This document shows, one piece after another, positions 26,381 to 34,810 of a DNA stretch of 64,000 nt (the stretch's first letter is position 1; every line of letters begins with the position of its first letter). The DNA comes from Cryobacterium sp. PH31-L1 (lineage in GTDB: Bacteria; Actinomycetota; Actinomycetes; Actinomycetales; Microbacteriaceae). The DNA lies in NCBI RefSeq assembly GCF_030063145.1, contig NZ_JASISM010000002.1:1-64000 (forward strand), given 5' to 3'. The notes beneath the pieces are model-generated. The model was not told the DNA's origin and did no database searches. It was given only the letters and a program-made list of their open reading frames with translations. The translations under genes and the position numbers were made by a program.

Positions 26381-27423
26381 TTGCGTACCTTTCGAATCCA
26401 CTGGTCGACCGAGACGGCCACGATGATGAGTACGCCGACGGCGAAGGTCTGCCACAGCACGTCGAGGCCGGCCAGGGAGAGCCCGTTGCGGAAGACGCCG
26501 ACGATGAGGGCGCCGAGCAGGGTGCCCCAGACTGTTCCGCGGCCACCGAACAGGCTGGTTCCGCCGATCACGACCGCGGTGATCGAGTCGAGGTTGAGAT
26601 CACCGCTCGCGTTAGGGGAGGCGGCGTTGCTGCGGCCGATCTGGATCCAGGCGCCGATGGCGAGAATGGCACCGGCGGCGAGGTAGACGCTCATGAGCAC
26701 CCGGTTAACCCGGATTCCAGCGAGGCGGGCGGCCTCCTTGTCGTCGCCGACGGCGTAGACGTGGCGACCCCAGGAGGTGTTGTTGAGGATGAACGCGATG
26801 ACGAAGTAGAGCACGAGCATCATGAGTACGCCGGTGGTGAAGTTGACGCCGCCGATGTTGAAGGTCGTGCCGGACCAGGTCAGCAGGTCGGGCATATCGC
26901 CGCCGCGCACGGTTGCGCCGGCGGTGTAGAGCAGGGTGAGGGCCAGGAAGATGTTGAGCGTGCCCAGGGTGACGATGAACGGGGGCAGCCGCAGCTTGGT
27001 GACCAGGAATCCGTTGAATGCGCCGGCGGCGAGGCCGACGACGAGGCCGAGCAGCAGTCCGAGGATGGCGGGGATGCCGGTTTGCACGGTGACCTGGGCG
27101 GTGATCATCATCGCGAGTACCATGACCGCGCCGACCGAGAGGTCGATGCCGGCGGTGAGGATGATAAGGGTCTGGGCGATGGCCAGGGTACCCACCACGG
27201 CCACCTGCTGGGTGATCAGCGAGAGGTTGGCCGGGTTGAGGAACCGCTCATTGAGCAGACCGAAGACGATGACGGCAAACACCAGCACGATGGCCGGGCT
27301 GAGCGCCGGGTAGCGGTGCAGCACATTGCGCAGCCGGCTCAGCGGCGTGGTGCGGTCGAGGAACTCCTCGGCGAGATCGTGCGGCCCGGTAGTTGCCGGG
27401 ACCTGTTGGGTGGACTGACTCAC
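26377..27423 (-). CDS. sugar ABC transporter permease (FrcC/RbsC-like)
   Basis: 348 aa, about nine to ten membrane helices. Motifs of the BPD_transp_2 family: TLAIAQTLIILTAGIDLSVGAVMVLA, GLLLGLVVGLAAGAFNGFLVTKLRLPPFIVTLGT, YAVGDDKEAARLAGI and VIGGTSLFGGRGTVWGTLLGALIVGV. It forms the membrane channel of the importer, encoded between the binding protein and the ATPase. Confidence 0.92.
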   Translation of the reverse strand: MSQSTQQVPATTGPHDLAEEFLDRTTPLSRLRNVLHRYPALSPAIVLVFAVIVFGLLNERFLNPANLSLITQQVAVVGTLAIAQTLIILTAGIDLSVGAVMVLAMMITAQVTVQTGIPAILGLLLGLVVGLAAGAFNGFLVTKLRLPPFIVTLGTLNIFLALTLLYTAGATVRGGDMPDLLTWSGTTFNIGGVNFTTGVLMMLVLYFVIAFILNNTSWGRHVYAVGDDKEAARLAGIRVNRVLMSVYLAAGAILAIGAWIQIGRSNAASPNASGDLNLDSITAVVIGGTSLFGGRGTVWGTLLGALIVGVFRNGLSLAGLDVLWQTFAVGVLIIVAVSVDQWIRKVRK

Positions 27424-27459
27424 GAGCGACCTCCATTGGTCGAGGGTAAAAGTGGGAAT

Positions 27460-27491
27460 GCGCGGGATGCCCGGGGCCGGGCATCCCGCGC
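27460..27491 (-). terminator. intercistronic hairpin between binding protein and permease
   Basis: Perfect 15-bp arms 27460-27474 (GCGCGGGATGCCCGG) and 27477-27491 (CCGGGCATCCCGCGC) with a 2-base loop, no T run. It lies between the first and second genes of the operon, as does the hairpin at 21382 in the liv operon, and likely keeps the binding-protein mRNA in excess. Confidence 0.6.
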
Positions 27492-27498
27492 GTGGGAC

Positions 27499-28599
27499 TT
27501 AGCCCCAGCAGATCTTCGAGGCTGCGGTGGTGTCGATCGACTCGATGCCGCTCTGCGGGTCGTCGGTGACGAGGGCGACGCCCGTGTTGTAGAAGTCGAG
27601 GCCCTCGGTGACCGAGGGCTTGGTGCCCGTCTTCACGAGGTCAGCGATGGCCTGCACACCGAGTTCGGCCATCTTGACCGGGTACTGCTGGGCGGTCGCC
27701 CCGATGAATCCGTCCTTCACCTGGCTGACGCCGGCGCAGCCGCCGTCGACCGAGGCGATGATCATGTCGGTCTTCCCGGCGGCTTTGAATGCCTGGTAGG
27801 CGCCATAAGCGGCGGGCTCATTGATCGTGTAGATCACATTGATGTCGGGGTTCTTGCTCAGCAGCGTCTCGGCGGCGGTACGTCCGCCGTCTTCCGCGCC
27901 ATCGGTGGGTTCGTTGCCGACGATTTCGTAGTCGCCGCCACTGTAGCTGCCGGTCTTCGCCTCGTCACCGTTCTTGGTCTTGTCGTTGGTGTCGATGCCC
28001 ATGCCGTCGAGGAATCCCTGGTCCCGGTTGTAGTCGACCGAGACGATCTTGTCGCTGAACAGGTCGAGCATGGCGATGGTGGCCTTCTTGCCGTCGAGCT
28101 TGGCGGCCGTCCACTTGCCGATATCCTGGCCGGCCAGGTAGTTGTCGGTGGCGAAGGTGATGTCCACGGCGTCGGGGTTCGTCGGCGGCGTGTCGAGGGC
28201 GATGACGAAGAGCCCGGCGTCGCGGGCCTTGACCAAGGCGTCTTCGACTCCCGGACCGTTGACGGTGATCAGGATACCCTTGTCGCCCTTGGAGATGGAG
28301 TTCTCAATCGCCTGGATCTGGGTGTCTTCGTCGCCGTCCTTCTTTCCGGCGGCCAGGGTGAGCGTGATGCCGAGCTTGTCGGCGGCGGTCTTGGCGCCGT
28401 CCTCCATGGCGACGAAGAACGGGTTGCTGGTGGTCTTGACGATGAGCGAGACGCCGATGGCGTCGCTGCTGCCACCGTCACTGGAGGTGCTCGTTGACCC
28501 GCCGCTGGCACAGCCGGCGAAGCCGAGCGTGGCAAAAGTGGCAACGGAAACGGCGGCAACGATGCGCCGAGAGACCGGGTTGCGTGCTGTGCGATTCAT
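27499..28599 (-). CDS. sugar ABC transporter substrate-binding lipoprotein (FrcB/RbsB-like)
   Basis: 366 aa. Lipobox FAGC (Cys at about 30), a Ser/Gly-rich linker, then a Peripla_BP_4 domain: IGVSLIVKTTSNPFFVAMEDGAK, KGILITVNGPG, FVIALDTPP, ATDNYLAGQDIG, DYNRDQGFLDGMG, VIYTINEPAAYGAYQA. Good RBS AGAGGAG before the ATG. First gene of the operon, divergent from the LacI regulator with operator copies between. Fructose-type specificity is suggested by the resemblance to FrcB and by the adjacent PfkB kinase, not proven. Confidence 0.92.
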   Translation of the reverse strand: MNRTARNPVSRRIVAAVSVATFATLGFAGCASGGSTSTSSDGGSSDAIGVSLIVKTTSNPFFVAMEDGAKTAADKLGITLTLAAGKKDGDEDTQIQAIENSISKGDKGILITVNGPGVEDALVKARDAGLFVIALDTPPTNPDAVDITFATDNYLAGQDIGKWTAAKLDGKKATIAMLDLFSDKIVSVDYNRDQGFLDGMGIDTNDKTKNGDEAKTGSYSGGDYEIVGNEPTDGAEDGGRTAAETLLSKNPDINVIYTINEPAAYGAYQAFKAAGKTDMIIASVDGGCAGVSQVKDGFIGATAQQYPVKMAELGVQAIADLVKTGTKPSVTEGLDFYNTGVALVTDDPQSGIESIDTTAASKICWG

Positions 28600-28635
28600 C
28601 AGTGAATCTCCTCTGATTGGTGGGAGGCGATCTCC

Positions 28636-28651
28636 CTGACAACGATGTCAG
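28636..28651. promoter_or_regulatory. operator copy 1 for the LacI-type regulator
   Basis: CTGACAACGATGTCAG, a near-palindrome of LacI-operator type (arms CTGACA / TGTCAG), located 37 bases upstream of the binding-protein start codon. The 13-mer TGACAACGATGTC recurs exactly at 28714-28726. Confidence 0.6.
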
Positions 28652-28712
28652 AAATATTTTTAGACCAATATTGCTATAGAATCAAGGCACTTAATCAAAT
28701 TGGAGATTAATT

Positions 28713-29765
28713 GTGACAACGATGTCGGTGGGGGGTTCTGGGGCGGCACCGCGCGCCCGACCGACGATGCGTCAGGTTGCCGCGCTGGCCGGGGTTGGCA
28801 TCAAGACGGTGTCGCGGGTGATCAACGGCGAGCCCAACGTATCCGACGCCATGATCGCGAAGGTGAGAGAGGCGGCGGACAGCCTCGACTATCAGCCCGA
28901 TCTGCACGCCGGTAACCTGCGCCGCGCCGACGGCCGCACCAAAACCCTGGGGCTGCTCGTGGGCAGCGTCGCCAATCCGTTCTACGGAACCGTCCATCGG
29001 GCGGTCGAGGAGGCCGCGACCGCCCGCGGAATAGCGGTGTTCGCGTCGAGCCTGGACGACGATCCAGATCGGGAAGAGGGTCTGGTTTCATCGTTCCTGC
29101 AGCGTCGCGTCGACGGGCTCATCCTCACAACGGTGACCAAGAGTCAGGCCTACCTGGCTCCGGAACTGCGCCGAGGAACGCCGCTGGTCTTCATAGACCG
29201 CGAACCGGCTGGCATCGAAGCGGATGCCGTCGTCAGCGACAACGCTGCCGGCTCCGCCCTCGCCACCCGCCACCTGCTGGAGCACGGGCACCGCCGCATT
29301 GCGTACCTCGGCGACCTTGACTCCATTCAAACCGCCCGCGAGCGGCGACGCGGGTTTCTCGACGAGTTGGGCCGAGCGGGGGTGGCGACCCGCGACATCC
29401 CGGTCATCGTCGACCTGCACGACGAAGCATCGGCCAACCGGGCCGTGCTTGCCCTGCTCGACTCGCCGAACCCCCCAACGGCGCTCTACACCAGCCAGAA
29501 CCTGGTTACGATCGGTGCGATCACCGCGCTGCGCGCGCGCTCGATGCAGAACCGGGTGGCGCTGGTCGGGTTCGATGATATTTCTCTCGCCGACCTGCTC
29601 AGCCCCGGCATCACCGTGGTCGCCCAGAATCCGCAGCGCATCGGCGAGCTGGCCGCGCAGCGGCTGCTGGCCCGCCTGGACGGCGACCAGACCCCCGCAC
29701 ACCCCTACATCGTGCCGACCGAGCTCATCGCTCGCGGCTCCGGAGAGATTGGACCAAATGCCTGA
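28713..29765 (+). CDS. LacI family transcriptional regulator
   Basis: 350 aa. HTH plus hinge helix: TMRQVAALAGVGIKTVSRVINGEPNVSDAM at about 18-47, then a sugar-binding core (LGLLVGSVANPFYG, VDGLILTT, VFIDREP, DNAAGSALATRHLLEHGHRRIAYLGD, LVGFDDISLADLLSPGIT). GTG 28713 is supported by GGAG 7 bases upstream. It is divergent from the importer and overlaps the downstream kinase gene by 8 bases. It probably represses the importer, itself and the kinase until the sugar is present. Confidence 0.92.
   Translation: MTTMSVGGSGAAPRARPTMRQVAALAGVGIKTVSRVINGEPNVSDAMIAKVREAADSLDYQPDLHAGNLRRADGRTKTLGLLVGSVANPFYGTVHRAVEEAATARGIAVFASSLDDDPDREEGLVSSFLQRRVDGLILTTVTKSQAYLAPELRRGTPLVFIDREPAGIEADAVVSDNAAGSALATRHLLEHGHRRIAYLGDLDSIQTARERRRGFLDELGRAGVATRDIPVIVDLHDEASANRAVLALLDSPNPPTALYTSQNLVTIGAITALRARSMQNRVALVGFDDISLADLLSPGITVVAQNPQRIGELAAQRLLARLDGDQTPAHPYIVPTELIARGSGEIGPNA
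28714..28726. promoter_or_regulatory. operator copy 2, overlapping the regulator's own start codon
   Basis: TGACAACGATGTC, identical to the core of copy 1 at 28637-28649 and 77 bases away (about seven helical turns). It spans the first codons of the lacI-type gene, pointing to autoregulation, possibly through a DNA loop between the two copies. Confidence 0.5.
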
Positions 29766-30654
29766 ACTCAATGCCCCCGCCCGTGTCGTCGTCGTCGGCG
29801 ACGCCCTGATCGATGTGCTGCGCGACTCCGAGGCGAGCCGGGAGTTTCCCGGTGGCGCCGCCCTCAACGTGGCGGTCGGCCTGGCCGTGCTGGGGGTTCC
29901 GACCACCCTGATCGCCATGGTCGGCGATGACGCCGACGGCGTGGGCCTGCGGTCGTTCCTCGACCAGTACGGCGTTGAGCTCATCGCGACGGTAGGCCCG
30001 GTCGGATCGTCGCGGGCCGTCTCCGACCGCACCGACGGTGAACCCCGGTACTTCTTCAACGACGCCGCTAAGGGGCGGCGCATCGAGTTCGGCGCGGCCG
30101 AGCGGACCGCGCTGGCCGCCGCCCCCTTCGTCGTCGTGAGTTGCTTTCCGTTCGATGACACCGCCCAGACCGAGGCCTTCGCCTCCTGTGTCACCGACCC
30201 GGAACACCGCCTCGTGATCGACCCCAACCCGCGGGCCGGCATGCTGCACGACGGACCGCGGTTCGTGCGCAACTTCGAAGCGCTCGCCGCGCGCAGCCTG
30301 CTCGTGAAAGTCGGCGACGAAGACGCCGACCTGCTCTACGACAGCACACTGGAAGACCTGCGCGAACGTCTCATCGACAGTGGCGCACACACGGTGCTGG
30401 CGACCGCCGGGCGCCTCGGCGCCTCGGTGACCTTCGCCCAGAATGAGCGGGTCACCGTGCCGATCGCGCAACTCGACGGCCCGGTCATCGACACGATGGG
30501 AGCGGGGGACGCGACGCTGGCGGCATCCGTTTGCACGATCGTGACCGACGGGGTGCCGCAGGATTCCACCGCCTGGCAGGCACTGCTCGCCGACGCCATG
30601 CTCACCGCCGCTGCGACCTGCCGGCACGAGGGAGCGCTGCTCCGCCGGCCGTAG
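29758..30654 (+). CDS. PfkB family carbohydrate kinase (fructokinase-like)
   Basis: 298 aa. PfkB signature 1 PGGAALNVAVGLAVLG (31-46) and signature 2 DTMGAGDATLAAS (245-257) with catalytic base D251. It phosphorylates a sugar with ATP in the cytoplasm. ATG 29758 overlaps the LacI stop, so the two are cotranscribed. With the divergent importer this makes an uptake-and-phosphorylation unit; fructose is the likely substrate, ribose or another hexose is possible. Confidence 0.88.
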   Translation: MPELNAPARVVVVGDALIDVLRDSEASREFPGGAALNVAVGLAVLGVPTTLIAMVGDDADGVGLRSFLDQYGVELIATVGPVGSSRAVSDRTDGEPRYFFNDAAKGRRIEFGAAERTALAAAPFVVVSCFPFDDTAQTEAFASCVTDPEHRLVIDPNPRAGMLHDGPRFVRNFEALAARSLLVKVGDEDADLLYDSTLEDLRERLIDSGAHTVLATAGRLGASVTFAQNERVTVPIAQLDGPVIDTMGAGDATLAASVCTIVTDGVPQDSTAWQALLADAMLTAAATCRHEGALLRRP

Positions 30655-30684
30655 CCGGCTTGTCGAGCGTATGCCTGGGGCTGG

Positions 30685-31269
30685 CTACGCCTCGGACTCC
30701 GCTTCGGTTGTCGGCTGCGGCGACGTCAGCCGCAGGCGCGAACGGATGGCGTCGCGGGCCTGCTGGGCGGCGCGGCGTACCTCCTTGTCGGAGTCGCGCA
30801 GGCGCACCTCGATCGTGGCGACATTGGCTTCGGTGCCCTGGTCGGCGAGGGCGTGCAGCGCGGCGCTCCGCACGCGCGGGTTCTCGTCGGTGGTGAGGCG
30901 CACGAGCTTGGGCACCACCTGCAGTCCGCGCAGGAGCACGACCTTGGCGCACATCTCGCGTACCCGCCAGGCCTGATTGGTCAACCCGACGACGATGTAG
31001 GGCGCGGCCTGCTCGCCCCAGACGTGCAGCAGCACCCGGGCGCCCCAGAGCTCGGGCCAGTACAGCGCGGGAGCACCCTCGAGAATGCCGAGCGCGTGGC
31101 GCCCGCCCGCGTAGAGCAGAAAGTCTTTGCCGGCGTTCTTGGCGCGCAGCAGGGCCACGGCGTTGTCGATGACGACGTTCTCGCCGTAGTGCGCGACGGC
31201 GGCGCGAATGCGCTCGTCGGTCGGCAGGTCGATCGGAAGGTCGGGGTGCGGGATCAATTTGTTTTGCAT
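30685..31269 (-). CDS. HEAT-repeat protein
   Basis: 194 aa, mostly helical. The second half has repeat helices: QAWRVREMCAKVVLLRGLQ, VVPKLVRLTTDENPRVRSAALHALADQG and VRLRDSDKEVRRAAQQARDAIRSRL, typical of HEAT/PBS-lyase-like scaffolds. The first half has no known motif. Likely a cytoplasmic protein-protein scaffold; partner unknown. Divergent from metN, with a 213-base gap. Confidence 0.75.
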   Translation of the reverse strand: MQNKLIPHPDLPIDLPTDERIRAAVAHYGENVVIDNAVALLRAKNAGKDFLLYAGGRHALGILEGAPALYWPELWGARVLLHVWGEQAAPYIVVGLTNQAWRVREMCAKVVLLRGLQVVPKLVRLTTDENPRVRSAALHALADQGTEANVATIEVRLRDSDKEVRRAAQQARDAIRSRLRLTSPQPTTEAESEA

Positions 31270-31313
31270 AGCCCTCTAACGCTACCTCCCCCTGCTGTTC
31301 CCATGCTCGCGAG

Positions 31314-31362
31314 AGCGCTAAAAGTGCCCGATTGAGGGGCTCAAACGCGCACTTTTTGCGCT
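31314..31362. repeat. nested inverted repeat in the HEAT-gene/metN divergent gap
   Basis: Outer arms AGCGCTAAAAGTGC (31314-31327) and GCACTTTTTGCGCT (31349-31362), one mismatch, enclosing a second hairpin TTGAG-GGG-CTCAA. The T-rich right arm could act as a terminator for + strand transcripts, but the position between divergent genes also allows an operator or leader element. Confidence 0.55.
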
Positions 31363-31389
31363 GTCTCGGCCCGGGTCACACTTCGACAC

Positions 31390-31482
31390 AGACGCGGCAC
31401 CAATTTGCGGAGCTCGGTGGGGGCCACGAGAGTAGAAGCGTTGCGGTGCATCGGTACCGCTCGTCAACAGGCCGGGTGCCCA
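31390..31482 (+). promoter_or_regulatory. metN leader, possible SAM-responsive RNA (weak)
   Basis: The 5' leader contains, in order, CACGAGAGTAG, a GCGGT / ACCGC hairpin, GTCAACAGG and GGGTGCCC. This resembles the order AGAGTGG ... GGCAACC ... GGTGC of SAM riboswitches, which often control metNIQ. Several core positions of SAM-I and SAM-IV are not matched, notably the GAGGGA block, so I treat it as a candidate only. Confidence 0.25.
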
Positions 31483-32496
31483 GTGATCTCCGTCAAACAT
31501 GTCTCCAAGACCTTCGGGTCGGGTGCCTCGGCAACGACCGCCCTCCACGACGTAAGCCTCGAGGTCGCTCGCGGTGAAATCTTCGGCGTGATCGGCCAGA
31601 GCGGCGCCGGCAAGAGCACCCTGATACGGGCGATCAACCTGCTCGAACGTCCGAGCGCGGGCACTGTCACCGTGGACGGCGACGAGCTCACCCAGCTTTC
31701 TCCGGACCGGCTGCGCCTGGCCCGACGCAAAATCGGCATGGTCTTTCAACACTTCAACCTGCTCGCCGGTCGCACCGCACAAGGAAACGTCGAGCTGGGC
31801 CTGGAGATCATCGGCGTCGGAGGCGCCGACCGTCGTCGCCGGTCACTCGAGATCCTCGATCTGGTCGGGCTCGCCGACAAGGCCGGCGCCTACCCCGCCG
31901 AACTCTCTGGCGGCCAGAAACAACGCGTCGGCATCGCCAGGGCACTCGCCGGCAACCCGAAAATTCTGCTCTCCGACGAGGCCACGAGCGCCCTCGACCC
32001 CGAGACCACGCGGTCCATTCTCGACCTCGTGAAAACGATCAACGTGCAGCTCGGGCTGACCGTGCTGCTCATCACGCACGAAATGGATGTCGTCAAACGG
32101 GTCTGCGACTCGGCCGCCATGCTCGAAAATGGTCGCATCCTCGAGCAGGGCTCGATCGTGTCGCTCATCTCGACCCCGGGTTCGCGGCTGGCGCATGAAC
32201 TGTTTCCGCTCGGCGCTGTGCCGCCGCACGCCGGCAACACCGTGATCGAAATCACGTTCAGCGGCGGCTCGGCCGACCGGCCGGTCATCGCCCAACTGGC
32301 CCGCAACTACGGGCTCGACGTGAGCATCCTCGGTGCCGCCGTCGAGACCATCGGCGGCAAGCAGGCCGGGCGCACCCGGTTGGAACTGCCGGGTTCGCCG
32401 GTGGCCAATGCCGCCCCGATCAATGATCTTCGCGGGCAGGGACTGCTCGTGGAGATCGTCGGCGCCGCGGCGCAGGTGGAAGAGGCTCGCGCATGA
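31483..32496 (+). CDS. metN: methionine ABC importer ATPase
   Basis: 337 aa. Walker A GQSGAGKST, Q-loop VFQHFNLL, signature LSGGQKQRVGIARAL, Walker B ILLSDEATSALDP (the SDEATSALD form typical of MetN), H-loop ITHEMDVV. The C-terminal 90 residues are the NIL domain (VIEITFSGGSADRPVIAQLAR...), which binds methionine and inhibits transport. GTG 31483 start; earlier in-frame codons lie in the leader. Overlaps metI by 4 bases. Confidence 0.95.
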   Translation: MISVKHVSKTFGSGASATTALHDVSLEVARGEIFGVIGQSGAGKSTLIRAINLLERPSAGTVTVDGDELTQLSPDRLRLARRKIGMVFQHFNLLAGRTAQGNVELGLEIIGVGGADRRRRSLEILDLVGLADKAGAYPAELSGGQKQRVGIARALAGNPKILLSDEATSALDPETTRSILDLVKTINVQLGLTVLLITHEMDVVKRVCDSAAMLENGRILEQGSIVSLISTPGSRLAHELFPLGAVPPHAGNTVIEITFSGGSADRPVIAQLARNYGLDVSILGAAVETIGGKQAGRTRLELPGSPVANAAPINDLRGQGLLVEIVGAAAQVEEARA

Positions 32497-33236
32497 TCGA
32501 CCCAACGGACCCCGGATTCTGGCCCGGACTATTCCAAGTGCTGCTGGTCGGCACCGGCGAGACCCTCTATATGGTTGGCGTCGCCCTGCTGCTCACCGTT
32601 CTGATCGGGCTGCCACTCGGCATCGTGCTGGTCGGCACCGAACGCGGCGGCTTGTTCGAGGCCCCGTTCGGCTCGATCTGGTTCGGCCACATCGTCAACC
32701 GGGTGCTGGAATTCATCGTGAACTTGGGCCGTTCGGTGCCGTTCATCATTCTCATGGTGGCGCTGATTCCGTTCACCCGGCTCGTGGTCGGAACGTTCAT
32801 CGGCTCGACGGCGGCGATTGTTCCGTTGACCATCGTGGCCATTCCGTTCTTCGCCCGCATGGTGGAAATCGCCATCAAGGAGGTCGATGCCGGCCTCATT
32901 GAAGCCGCCGAATCGCTCGGCGCGACGCGGTGGCAGATCGTCGCCAAGGTGCTCGTACCCGAGTCGCTCTCCACGTTGATCCTCGGGCTGTCGACGACCG
33001 TGACGTCGATCATCAACTTCTCGGCCATGGTCGGCACAGTGGCCGGTGGCGGGCTCGGCAGCGTCGCGGTGCTCTACGGCTACCAGCGCTACAGCACCAT
33101 CCACATGGTCGCCGTCATCATCCTCATCTTCGTCATCGTCATGATTCTGCAGGGCCTCGCCACTGGGCTGGCTCGCCGTTTTTCTCACCGGGGCCGACCA
33201 GCAGGTACCCGGGCTTCCGTTCCCACAGCCATCTAG
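32493..33236 (+). CDS. metI: methionine ABC importer permease
   Basis: 247 aa, five to six membrane helices. MetI features: GTGETLYMVGVALLLTVLIGLPLGIVL, NLGRSVPFIILMVALIPFTR, and the ATPase-contact EAA loop EVDAGLIEAAESLGATRWQI, then FSAMVGTVAGGGLGSVAVLYGYQR. ATG overlaps the metN stop. Slightly longer than usual because of a basic C-terminal tail. Confidence 0.95.
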   Translation: MIDPTDPGFWPGLFQVLLVGTGETLYMVGVALLLTVLIGLPLGIVLVGTERGGLFEAPFGSIWFGHIVNRVLEFIVNLGRSVPFIILMVALIPFTRLVVGTFIGSTAAIVPLTIVAIPFFARMVEIAIKEVDAGLIEAAESLGATRWQIVAKVLVPESLSTLILGLSTTVTSIINFSAMVGTVAGGGLGSVAVLYGYQRYSTIHMVAVIILIFVIVMILQGLATGLARRFSHRGRPAGTRASVPTAI

Positions 33237-33256
33237 CACCCCACGAAAAGAGACCC

Positions 33257-34087
33257 ATGAAGCTCACCTCCCGCGCTGGCCGCCTCACCGTCGTCGCCTT
33301 CGCCGCATCCGCTCTGCTGGGGCTGTCGGCCTGCGCCGCCGAAACGCCAGCCGCTACCGGCTCCGACGCCGCAGGCCTCGGTACGATCAACGTCGGTGCT
33401 CTCGCCACACCGGCGGGGGACATTCTCACCTTCGTGCAGGACAACCTCGCGGCCGACGCCGGGCTCGAGATCGTTTACAAGGACTTCACCGACTACAACA
33501 CCCCGAACGTTGCACTGACCGACGGCTCGATCGACGCGAACCTGTTTCAGAACGCCACGTTCCTCGATACCTTCAACACCGCCACCGGCGGCGACCTGGT
33601 CAGCCTCGGGTCGGTCTACTTGCCGAGCGCCGCGTTCTACAGCGACACGGTGAAGAGCCTTGACGACCTCGAGGACGGCGCCCGCATCGCCATTCCGAAC
33701 GACCCGACCAATGAAGGGCGCGCGCTCAAGATGCTCGCCGCCGAGGGCCTGATCGAGATCACGGACGAGCCGACCACGCTCGCCGACGTGACCGACAACC
33801 CGCGAGATTTTGACCTCGTGGAAATCGAGAACGCGACCCTGCCGCAGGCGCTGCCCGATGTGGATGCGGCCTTCGTCACGATCTCGTTCGCGCTGCCAGC
33901 CGGCCTCAGCGCCGATGACGCCATCCTCATCGAGGGCGCTGACAGCCCGTACTCGAACGTGCTCGCCACGACGCCGGAGCTCGAAAATGACCCGCGCGTG
34001 CTGAAGCTGCTCGAGCTGCTGCAAGCCCCCGAGACGCAGAAGTACATGACCGACACCTGGGGCGGCTTGGTCATCCCGACCGTCTAA
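33257..34087 (+). CDS. metQ: methionine-binding lipoprotein
   Basis: 276 aa. Lipobox LLGLSAC (Cys at about 24) and the NlpA/MetQ fold: TINVGALATPAGDILTFVQDNLA, YKDFTDYNTPNVALTDGSIDANLFQNATFLD, RIAIPNDPTNEGRALKMLAAEGLI, ATLPQALPDVDAAFVTISFA. Family members often read VGATPGPHAEI at the start of the mature domain; here VGALATPAGDI. Closes the metNIQ operon and is followed by a terminator. Confidence 0.93.
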   Translation: MKLTSRAGRLTVVAFAASALLGLSACAAETPAATGSDAAGLGTINVGALATPAGDILTFVQDNLAADAGLEIVYKDFTDYNTPNVALTDGSIDANLFQNATFLDTFNTATGGDLVSLGSVYLPSAAFYSDTVKSLDDLEDGARIAIPNDPTNEGRALKMLAAEGLIEITDEPTTLADVTDNPRDFDLVEIENATLPQALPDVDAAFVTISFALPAGLSADDAILIEGADSPYSNVLATTPELENDPRVLKLLELLQAPETQKYMTDTWGGLVIPTV

Positions 34088-34095
34088 CCGCTTTA

Positions 34096-34134
34096 AGCGG
34101 ATGCCCGGCCACGTCGTGTGGTCGGGCATCCGCT
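34096..34134 (+). terminator. metQ terminator made from an inverted pair of the GCGGATGCC word
   Basis: 17-base arms 34096-34112 (AGCGGATGCCCGGCCAC) and 34118-34134 (GTGGTCGGGCATCCGCT), one mismatch, 5-base loop. Both arms contain the over-represented octamer described in the findings. Confidence 0.7.
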
Positions 34135-34195
34135 GGTTAAATGGCTGGCTTTGGTGGGTCGGCGGTGCCCGGGTCATCCGCTTCCCGCTCAGACA

Positions 34196-34249
34196 TTCGG
34201 GTGTTCCGGGGCCCCACGAAAAGCATGCGGGACCCCGGAACACCCGAAA
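34196..34249. repeat. REP-like palindrome A with CGAAAAGC loop
   Basis: Arms of about 19 bp (34196-34214, and 34229-34248, core GGTGTTCCGGGG / CCCCGGAACACC, one mismatch) around a loop reading CACGAAAAGCATGC. The loop and the TTCCGG/CCGGAA stem core recur at 51531-51579. It lies between the metQ terminator and the convergent acetyltransferase gene. Confidence 0.6.
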
Positions 34250-34304
34250 ACTCGCAACTCCGCGGAAAACCCCGCCCCCGCCTCGACTCTCAGCGAGTTT
34301 CGGG

Positions 34305-34751
34305 TCAGGACAGGGTGAGCTCGAAGCCGGAGGCGTGTTCGTAGATGCCGTAGTTGCCGATGTCGGTGAAACCGAGGCTGCGGTAGAGGGCGAGCGCTTC
34401 GGGCTGGGCGTAGCCGGTTTCCAGGCGCATCCGCTCGTAGCCGAGGGTTCGGGCGAGGGCTTCAAGCTCGCGCAGAATCGTGCGGGCGTGGCCCTGCCGG
34501 CGGTAGTTCGGGTTGGTCCACATGCGCTTGACCTCGACGGTCGTGGCGTTGAACTGGCGCAGGCCACCGCCGGCTACGGTCACGTCGCCGTCGACGAGCA
34601 CGAGAAAGCCGCCGCGGGGCGGATCGAACTCGGCCCCGTCGACGTCGTGCACGGAATCACCGTCGCCGTAGCGGGTTTCGTATTCACGATGCAGGTCGAG
34701 CAGAAGAGGGGCTACCTCGGGGTCACCGAGGCGCACGGATACACATTTCAC
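34305..34751 (-). CDS. GNAT family N-acetyltransferase
   Basis: 148 aa. Acetyl-CoA-binding motif A is VKRMWTNPNYRRQGHARTILRELEALAR (RRQGHA is the Q/RxxGxA pyrophosphate loop), followed by motif B with YRSLGFTDIGNYG. It transfers an acetyl group to an amine; the substrate is unknown. The start is GTG 34751 (VKCVSVRLGD), which gives a normal GNAT length; in-frame codons further upstream would run into the divergent hadA promoter. Confidence 0.85.
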   Translation of the reverse strand: MKCVSVRLGDPEVAPLLLDLHREYETRYGDGDSVHDVDGAEFDPPRGGFLVLVDGDVTVAGGGLRQFNATTVEVKRMWTNPNYRRQGHARTILRELEALARTLGYERMRLETGYAQPEALALYRSLGFTDIGNYGIYEHASGFELTLS

Positions 34752-34810
34752 GGTTAATAGTGTGCGCCCTGTTGCCGGGTGCTCGTGACCGCGCTTAGTA
34801 GACTCGACGG

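Noticed and set aside
26761..28497. A 578-codon + strand frame opposite the sugar ABC genes
   Set aside because: It is the antisense shadow of GC-rich genes with clear family membership; its translation is low-complexity Gly/Asp/Val/Arg.
33233..34567. A 444-codon minus frame across metQ and its terminator
   Set aside because: It spans a terminator and a REP-like palindrome and is antisense to metQ.
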